Positions 58,559-64,000 of a stretch of 64,000 bases of DNA are shown here, in pieces. Position numbers and translations under genes: made by a program. The stretch comes from Fibrobacter sp. UWT2 (GTDB taxonomy: Bacteria > Fibrobacterota > Fibrobacteria > Fibrobacterales > Fibrobacteraceae). How positions within the stretch are numbered: position 1 is the stretch's first letter; every line of letters begins with the position of its first letter. The notes beneath the pieces were generated by a model. It was not told the DNA's origin, made no database searches, and saw only the letters and a list, made by a program, of their open reading frames with translations. The DNA lies in NCBI RefSeq assembly GCF_900142545.1, contig NZ_FRBF01000004.1, positions 62,001 through 126,000 on the forward strand. The letters run 5' to 3'.

Positions 58559-59992
58559 TTAAAAAGTAAAGCCTGCGAAGATGTTGTCGCTCAGGAACGG
58601 TAGTACACCGAGAACGATCACCGCGACAGTCAAGAGAACAATCACGGCGCGCTGACGCTTGGTCATGCGGAGCGGATTTAGGTGTTCGTCCGTGTCGTCA
58701 ATCCATGCGCTCTTAATCAGCTGCAAGTAGTAGAACAGCGCAAGTACGTTGTTCAGTACGGCGAAGGCGACGATGCCGTAGTGGCCCGTAGAAGCACCGC
58801 TGAAGAACAGGTGGAACTTACCGAAGAAACCTGCAAGAGGCGGAATGCCCGCAAGGCTGAACATGGCGACGGCAAGAGCGATGGCGAGCATGGGTTTCTG
58901 CTTGGAAAGTCCACGCAAGGAATTGAATGTCTCTTCGCGGTGATGCCCGATAATGCCGAAGATGAAGAAGGCGAGGTAATTAGAAACCGCGTAAACGAAC
59001 AGGTAGTAGATAATGGCTGTCTTTGCAGTGGCTGCAGGACCGAGGAGGGCAACCATGATATAGCCGGCTTGAGCGATAGAGCTGTAGGCCATGAAGCGGC
59101 GGAGCCTGAACTGCTTTAACGCGCCAAGGTTACCAACAAAGAGCGTGGTTCCTGCAAGGAGCGCGATGAACGGGGCAACCTGTTCTTGAATCGGGGCCAG
59201 GGGGCCAAAGACCAACACCACGAGGAAGGCGATAGCGGTAGCTTTCGAGGTTACCGAGAGAATGGCCGTTACCGGAGTGGGAGCGCCTTCGTAAACGTCA
59301 GGGGCCCAGGTGTAGAACGGGAACAGGGTGAGCTTGAAGCCGATACCGGCAAACAGGAACAGCACTGCAATCCACAGCAGGGGAGAGGTGCCTGCGGCAA
59401 CGGCTTGCTGAATCGCTTCAAAGTGAATGGATCCGGCGAAACCGTACAGGTAGCTGAATCCGAAGAGCTCGAAGGCTGTGGCCACGGAGCCCATCAAAAT
59501 GTACTTGGTGGCTGCTTCAGAACCATATTGGTCTTGCTTATTCCAAGCGGCAAGGGCATACATCGGAATCGTTGCGATTTCAAGGCCCAAGAAGAAGGTG
59601 AGCAAGTCGCAGGCCGAAACGACGGTAACGCCGCCGAAGGTGGCGAAGGCTACGGTGCCGATAAATTCCGCAATCTGGTGCATGGCGGGCTTTCCGTCGC
59701 CGCCGTGTTCGAAGTAATCTTTGGCAAGCCAGATGCCGAGAATGGCGGACACCATGAGAACTTCGCGCATGAGCACGCCAAAGTCGTCGATGTGCCAGTT
59801 GTTAATGAAGAACCTGCCTGTTCCGCTGGCAAGCGGAATGAGGTTCAGTAGCACGAAAATCAGGATGAAGCCGATATTCGCGATGCGCCAGGACACTTTA
59901 GAGCGGTCGGTGCAAAAGAGTCTACTCCCGATAACGATAAACGGGAACAATAGCAGGAGTAAGTCGGGTATGATAAAATTAGAGATATACAT
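58559..59992 (-). CDS. nuoN: NADH-quinone oxidoreductase subunit N (477 aa)
   Basis: Antiporter-like membrane subunit of respiratory complex I, which couples NADH oxidation to proton pumping. It has about 13-14 membrane helices and the conserved GLEIATIPMYAL (Glu of helix 5), FAGIGFKLTLFPFYTWAPDVYEGAPTP (Lys of helix 7) and RFMAYSSIAQAGYIM. It is the last gene of the nuoJKLMN run in the window, 8 bases after nuoM, with a terminator beyond. Confidence 0.95.
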   Translation of the reverse strand: MYISNFIIPDLLLLLFPFIVIGSRLFCTDRSKVSWRIANIGFILIFVLLNLIPLASGTGRFFINNWHIDDFGVLMREVLMVSAILGIWLAKDYFEHGGDGKPAMHQIAEFIGTVAFATFGGVTVVSACDLLTFFLGLEIATIPMYALAAWNKQDQYGSEAATKYILMGSVATAFELFGFSYLYGFAGSIHFEAIQQAVAAGTSPLLWIAVLFLFAGIGFKLTLFPFYTWAPDVYEGAPTPVTAILSVTSKATAIAFLVVLVFGPLAPIQEQVAPFIALLAGTTLFVGNLGALKQFRLRRFMAYSSIAQAGYIMVALLGPAATAKTAIIYYLFVYAVSNYLAFFIFGIIGHHREETFNSLRGLSKQKPMLAIALAVAMFSLAGIPPLAGFFGKFHLFFSGASTGHYGIVAFAVLNNVLALFYYLQLIKSAWIDDTDEHLNPLRMTKRQRAVIVLLTVAVIVLGVLPFLSDNIFAGFTF

Positions 59993-60000
59993 GGTAAAAT

Positions 60001-61512
60001 CTATAATGCAGAGTTAATCTTCTCAAAAATAGGTGCAATACTCTGGTCGAGCATGTCGGCAATCCATCCGGGGAACACACCAATCAAAAGGAGGCAAAGA
60101 ACCAAGACCACGACCACGATTTTTTCGCGGAAGCAAGCGTCGGTAAGTGTTGCGTACTTGGCAGGCATATTGCCGTGCAACATTCGGTTAGCTGTTTGCA
60201 AGATGTAAACGGCGGTTGTCGTAATCGAGAGGATCGCAAGCACTGTCACGACACGGGTGATGGTGGAATCTTGCTGGAAGGCTCCGATAAAGATGTTGCT
60301 TTCGGCGATGAATCCGCTGAAGCCCGGGAGGCCGAGGCCTGCAAAGCCTGCAATCACAAAACCTACGCCGAGGAACGGAAGCTTGCGCATGATGCCGCCC
60401 ATTTCGGTGATGTCGCGGGTGTGGGTGCGTTCATAAATCATGCCGATGGTAGCGAAGAACAGCCCCGTCAAGAAACCGTGAGAAATCATCTGGAGGCTTG
60501 CACCGCGGAGACCTACGGGGGTCATGGCGGCAAGGCCGAGGAAGATGAGGCCCAAGTGGCTAATGGAACTGTAGGCAGTAATGTACTTGAGGTCTTTGTG
60601 GCGAAGCGCAATGAAGGGACCGAGCACCACGTTAAAGATCAAGAGCGCTACAACATAGGGGAGCCAAATCTTGGCGGCTTCAGGCATCAGGAACATGGCA
60701 ATGCGCAAGCAGCCGTAGGCGCCCATCTTCATCATGACACCGGCTGCCAGCATCGAGACTGCGGTCGGTGCGGCGGAGTGGCCGTCCGGACTCCAGAAGT
60801 GGAACGGGAACAGGGAACTCGAAACGGCGAATCCCATGAACATGAGCGGGAATGCCCACATCTGGAAATCCATCGGGAGCGTTACCTTGGAAAGTTCCAC
60901 AATGCTCCAACTGCTGATTCCGCTTTCAAAATAAAGACCGAACAGAGTTGCCAAAATCATGGAAGAGCCGAAGGCGAGCGTCAAGGTCAGCTTTTTACCG
61001 CCGTAGTCCTTGCGGCCGGAACCGTAGCCTGCAATCATCAGGTACATGCAGAGCGCTTCCATTTCGTAGAATACAAAGAACAGCACCAAGTCCATGCTCA
61101 TGAACACTCCGTAGACGCTGGTGGCCAAGAGCTGGATGAGCGCGAAGAATACCTTTTGGTTTCCTTTGATGTTCCAACTGACGAGAATGCCTCCCCAGAC
61201 GATGACTGCCGTCAGGAACAGCAGGAACATGTTCAGACCATCGGCGCCGACAGAGTAGTGGGCGTTCAATGTATGAATCCAGGGAATGTCCATGTAGTAA
61301 TGCAGAAGGAGCGGGGCGGAATCAGCGCTTGCCGAACCGATGCCAAGCGTGTAGAGCCTATAAGTCAAGTGGCCTACAAGCAACAGCACGAGTGTTCCCG
61401 AGAACGCATGGATGGTCTTGAGAAGCGATTCCTTATGGGAGGGAATCGGAGCGCAGACCAGCACCGTGAAAAGCGGGATAATCCAGATTAAGTTAAAAAG
61501 CAAAGTGTCCAT
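60001..61512 (-). CDS. nuoM: NADH-quinone oxidoreductase subunit M (503 aa)
   Basis: Antiporter-like subunit of complex I with about 14 helices. Motifs are FFVFYEMEALCMYLMIA (helix 5 Glu), FHFWSPDGHSAAPTAVSMLAAGVMMKMGAYG (helix 7 to 8) and DLKYITAYSSISHLGLI. ATG 61512 was chosen, as TAAGG lies nine bases upstream; a TTG at 61518 would add two residues. It lies 14 bases after nuoL. Confidence 0.95.
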   Translation of the reverse strand: MDTLLFNLIWIIPLFTVLVCAPIPSHKESLLKTIHAFSGTLVLLLVGHLTYRLYTLGIGSASADSAPLLLHYYMDIPWIHTLNAHYSVGADGLNMFLLFLTAVIVWGGILVSWNIKGNQKVFFALIQLLATSVYGVFMSMDLVLFFVFYEMEALCMYLMIAGYGSGRKDYGGKKLTLTLAFGSSMILATLFGLYFESGISSWSIVELSKVTLPMDFQMWAFPLMFMGFAVSSSLFPFHFWSPDGHSAAPTAVSMLAAGVMMKMGAYGCLRIAMFLMPEAAKIWLPYVVALLIFNVVLGPFIALRHKDLKYITAYSSISHLGLIFLGLAAMTPVGLRGASLQMISHGFLTGLFFATIGMIYERTHTRDITEMGGIMRKLPFLGVGFVIAGFAGLGLPGFSGFIAESNIFIGAFQQDSTITRVVTVLAILSITTTAVYILQTANRMLHGNMPAKYATLTDACFREKIVVVVLVLCLLLIGVFPGWIADMLDQSIAPIFEKINSAL

Positions 61513-61526
61513 AATCAAACCTTACC

Positions 61527-63482
61527 TTACAGGGGAAGCTGCCCCAAAAAACGCCACAACAAAAGGCCAACAATCAGGGTGCCCAAATAGAAACTCAAAT
61601 TGCCACCCTGGGCGTAGCGTACCAAGTCGCCCAGCTTGTGTACAAACCAGACGCAGAAGGCGAGAATTCCTTCGATAATGTAGTCTTGAATGAATCTAGC
61701 CACGCGAGCGATGCCGCCAATGACGAACTGGCGAACCACGGCGTAGTACATTTCGTCGAAGTAGAACTTGTGATAGACCACTTTGTACAAGCCGCTGCGG
61801 TTTGTTTCGTCGAGGGCGCGTTCCACTTTAGCCTTGGGGCTTGCGTAGAAGAACCATGCAATCAAGAGCGCGACGGCTGCTACAGCCACGGCAACGTACG
61901 GAATCCATTCAGCGTGGGGAAGCAATACCAGTTGCGGAACGCGGAGTCTACCCGGCACAAAGTAATGTTCGAAGAGTCCCTTGCCCAAGATACCGCTCAA
62001 GAGAGCCGGTACGGCGAGAATCACAATAGGAAGCGTCATGAAGAAGTCTTCGTGCACATGACCTTCAGCAACGGACTTGCAACGGGGCTTGCCGTGGAAG
62101 GCGAGGAAGAACAGGCGGAACATGTAGAAGGTGGTGAGTCCGCTTGTGAGGAGTGCCAAGGCGAAGACCACGTAATGGTGCCCCTGGAATGCTGCCAAGA
62201 TGATTTCGTCCTTCGAGAAGAATCCGGAGAAGGGCGGAATACCTGCGATTGCCAGCACGCAAATGAGGCTGCTCCAGTAGGTGAGCGGCATCTTCTTGCG
62301 GAGTCCACCCATGGCGTCGAGGTCGTTGGTATGCACCTGGTGAATCAGGCTACCCGCAATCAAGAACAAGGCGCACTTAAAGAAGGCGTGCGTAAAGATG
62401 TGGAAGGTGGAGGCTGTCCAACCGGTGGTAATCACGGCGTCGCCGATTTTGCAGGCGCCCAGTGCAAACATCATGTAGCCCAGCTGCGAAAGAGTAGAGT
62501 AGGCGAGAATGCGCTTGATGTCCTTTTGCGTGCAGGCGATGACTGCGGCAAAGACCATCGTGAAGGCGCCCACCCACATAATCAGCGTGAGGGAGTTGCC
62601 GCAAACGGCGAAGAAGGGGAAGAGTCTAGCAACTAGGTAAACACCGGCCACCACCATGGTGGCACTGTGAATGATCGAAGAAACCGGGGTCGGACCTTCC
62701 ATAGCGTTCGGAAGCCAGATATGCATCGGGAACATGGCCGACTTGCCCCAGCCACCGGTAAAGATAAGAATGGAACCGAGAATGAGGGCGTCTGCCTTGG
62801 TGACCACCATCAGGCCCAAATCAATAGTTTCTTTTCTGAAAACGGAAAGGGTAAGGCCGTTCAGGGCGAAGAAATCGAAGCTCTGTACCACATAGCTCAC
62901 GATCACGATACCCAGCAAGAAGAAGCTGTCGGCAAAGCGGGTGAGAATGAAGGCTTGTTTCGATGCGCTCACGGCCGAGGGCTTATGGTACCAGAAACCG
63001 ATGAGGAGGTAACTGGAAACGCCCACCAGTTCCCAGAAGATGAACATCTGGAAGAGGTTGGTGGCGGCCACGAGGCCCAGCATGCTGAAGCTGAACAGCG
63101 AAAGAATCGAGAAGAATCGGCCGGCAGAGCGGTCGCCCTTCATGTAGCCGATACTGTAGATGTTCACCAAGAAAGAAATCACGGTGACCACCACAAGCAT
63201 CATGACGGACAGCGGGTCAATCAGGAGTCCGATTTTTGCGGCAAAATTTTCCGCAAAATTCAGGAATGGGAAGTCGAACAGAACCGCTTTCTGGGGGGCG
63301 AATGTAGAACTGAAGTAGTGGACTGCCACAATCAGGGCGGCAATCATTGCAATTCCGTTGCCGATGACAGCGAAGCCTGCGGCAGCCTTGTCCGATTTGC
63401 GGCCCAAGAAGAGTCCGTTTACCGCGAATACGAGAAGCGGCATCAAGAAAATCAAGTAGCTGATGGAAACGTCATTAATCAT
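61527..63482 (-). CDS. nuoL: NADH-quinone oxidoreductase subunit L (651 aa)
   Basis: The largest antiporter-like subunit, with the long lateral helix at the C-terminus that links the pumping units. Motifs are FWELVGVSSYLLIGFWYHKPSA, FPMHIWLPNAMEGPTPVSSIIHSATMV and DIKRILAYSTLSQLGYMMFA. Length is usual. Its ATG lies inside the end of nuoK, overlapping by eight bases in a different frame. Confidence 0.96.
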   Translation of the reverse strand: MINDVSISYLIFLMPLLVFAVNGLFLGRKSDKAAAGFAVIGNGIAMIAALIVAVHYFSSTFAPQKAVLFDFPFLNFAENFAAKIGLLIDPLSVMMLVVVTVISFLVNIYSIGYMKGDRSAGRFFSILSLFSFSMLGLVAATNLFQMFIFWELVGVSSYLLIGFWYHKPSAVSASKQAFILTRFADSFFLLGIVIVSYVVQSFDFFALNGLTLSVFRKETIDLGLMVVTKADALILGSILIFTGGWGKSAMFPMHIWLPNAMEGPTPVSSIIHSATMVVAGVYLVARLFPFFAVCGNSLTLIMWVGAFTMVFAAVIACTQKDIKRILAYSTLSQLGYMMFALGACKIGDAVITTGWTASTFHIFTHAFFKCALFLIAGSLIHQVHTNDLDAMGGLRKKMPLTYWSSLICVLAIAGIPPFSGFFSKDEIILAAFQGHHYVVFALALLTSGLTTFYMFRLFFLAFHGKPRCKSVAEGHVHEDFFMTLPIVILAVPALLSGILGKGLFEHYFVPGRLRVPQLVLLPHAEWIPYVAVAVAAVALLIAWFFYASPKAKVERALDETNRSGLYKVVYHKFYFDEMYYAVVRQFVIGGIARVARFIQDYIIEGILAFCVWFVHKLGDLVRYAQGGNLSFYLGTLIVGLLLWRFLGQLPL

Positions 63483-63780
63483 GGAGGTCCCTCAACTGTT
63501 CAACGTCCAGACTCTTGTAGCGACGATACATCGACACGATAATGGCGAGTGCAATCGCCATTTCGCAGGCGGTCACTGCAATCACGAAAATGCTGAAGAG
63601 CGCACCTGCAGTAGAGTCTTTTGCGCTAAAGTAAGCAAAAGAAATAAAGTTGATGTTGGCGGCGTTCAGCATGAGTTCAATAGAAATCAGCATGCCGATC
63701 AAGTGGCGGCGACGCATAAGGCCCCAGACGCCAATGCCGAACAGCAAAAACGCAAGAATAAGACAATTCATCAAAGTCAT
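63475..63780 (-). CDS. nuoK: NADH-quinone oxidoreductase subunit K (101 aa)
   Basis: Small three-helix subunit of complex I. It has LFGIGVWGLMRRRHLIGMLISIELMLNAANINFISF with the conserved Glu of helix 2, and VTACEMAIALAIIVSMYRR with that of helix 3. Its ATG overlaps the nuoJ stop by four bases. Confidence 0.97.
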   Translation of the reverse strand: MTLMNCLILAFLLFGIGVWGLMRRRHLIGMLISIELMLNAANINFISFAYFSAKDSTAGALFSIFVIAVTACEMAIALAIIVSMYRRYKSLDVEQLRDLHD

Positions 63781-64000
63781 TTTTCTTCGTCCTCCTTCCC
63801 TTTACGGGCGATAGTGATGGCGCATATTAGAGTCATCAACAGGAGAATACTTACTACTTCAAAAGGAATTACGAAGCCGTCGGGACCGTAACCCAAAAGC
63901 CTGAGAGCAAAAGCCTTCAGGGAGGCGTAGCCTTCGGGAGCAGCCACAGCGCTGGTCGAAAGAGCTTCGATGGGCAAGAGGCACTTGACCATGACCAGGG
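63777..64000 (-). CDS. nuoJ: NADH-quinone oxidoreductase subunit J, C-terminal part (cut by window edge)
   Basis: The last 70-odd residues are visible: FVIPFEVVSILLLMTLICAITIARK followed by an acidic-lysine tail (GKEDEEK). This fits the last helix of NuoJ, and the position before nuoK supports it. The gene continues to the right of the window, so its start is not seen; ATG 63992 is internal, not the start. Confidence 0.9.
   Translation of the reverse strand, partial: LVMVKCLLPIEALSTSAVAAPEGYASLKAFALRLLGYGPDGFVIPFEVVSILLLMTLICAITIARKGKEDEEK

Noticed and set aside
1-64000. CRISPR arrays, insertion sequences, prophage genes and rRNA
   Set aside because: No regularly spaced repeats, transposase, integrase or phage structural genes, or rRNA sequence were recognised. 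The tandem repeats found are 7-base units without spacers.

Overview
The window looks like a chromosomal segment of a Fibrobacter-like bacterium (Fibrobacteres, FCB superphylum). The pointers are a fibro-slime protein (5897-8695), a lipoprotein with two 'F. succinogenes major paralogous' (FISUMP) domains (57146-58474), a TIGR02147-type protein followed by Ser-rich lipoproteins (49229-52048), a secreted GH9 cellulase with a Ser linker (46937-48940), a GH116 glucosidase, and promoters whose -7 box reads TAnnTTTG/A, as in Bacteroidetes. No phage, insertion sequence or CRISPR array was seen. Apart from the split nrdD, conserved housekeeping genes look intact, so this reads as core genome with small repeats scattered through it.

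Layout. 1-5.7 kb: start of mutL (leftward, cut by the edge), a 431-aa orphan protein, a probable small RNA with intergenic repeats, topB and a small membrane protein. 5.9-8.7 kb: fibro-slime surface protein. 8.8-18.4 kb, all leftward: yajC-def-spoIID-mtaB-like; rpsP-rimM-trmD-rplS followed by two overlapping cyclic-nucleotide-binding-like regulators; purF. 18.6-23.5 kb: a diguanylate cyclase, a DUF1846 protein, and dapA with an acidic partner. 23.8-28.9 kb: phosphohexomutase, a secreted protein with basic repeats, yebC and an XPB-type helicase. 29-35.6 kb: a 51-aa peptide gene, a secreted protein, tRNA-Thr(CGU), a YfgM-like protein, rhomboid protease, PHP hydrolase, outer-membrane protein and bamD. 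35.7-42.4 kb: lptF-lptG, a GAF-GGDEF protein, a sodium:solute symporter and a SIMPL protein. 42.8-45.9 kb: anaerobic ribonucleotide reductase. 46-58.5 kb: BASS transporter, GH9, regulator-lipoprotein cluster, GH116, then an outer-membrane protein, a lipoprotein and the FISUMP lipoprotein. 58.6-64 kb: nuoN, nuoM, nuoL, nuoK and nuoJ (partial), leftward.

The most striking observation is that anaerobic ribonucleotide reductase is split. The 776-aa NrdD ends after its zinc-binding region, and the segment carrying the glycyl-radical glycine (RITGYLVGT) is a separate 48-aa gene (45153-45299) with its own ribosome binding site, one base before nrdG. This predicts a three-part enzyme: catalytic NrdD, a small glycyl-radical protein, and the activase NrdG.

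A second theme is repeats that invade reading frames without breaking them. Palindromic elements are translated inside the mtaB-like gene, spoIID and the PHP hydrolase gene, and a heptamer repeat (GACGAGA) is translated twice inside topB. Two other unrelated repeat families also have a 7-bp period. Also notable: a T7 tract that throws the best-placed start of the FISUMP lipoprotein out of frame, a new Cys-containing domain found three times in the TIGR02147-linked lipoproteins, and several genes whose promoter box lies only 4-6 bases from the start codon, suggesting leaderless mRNAs.
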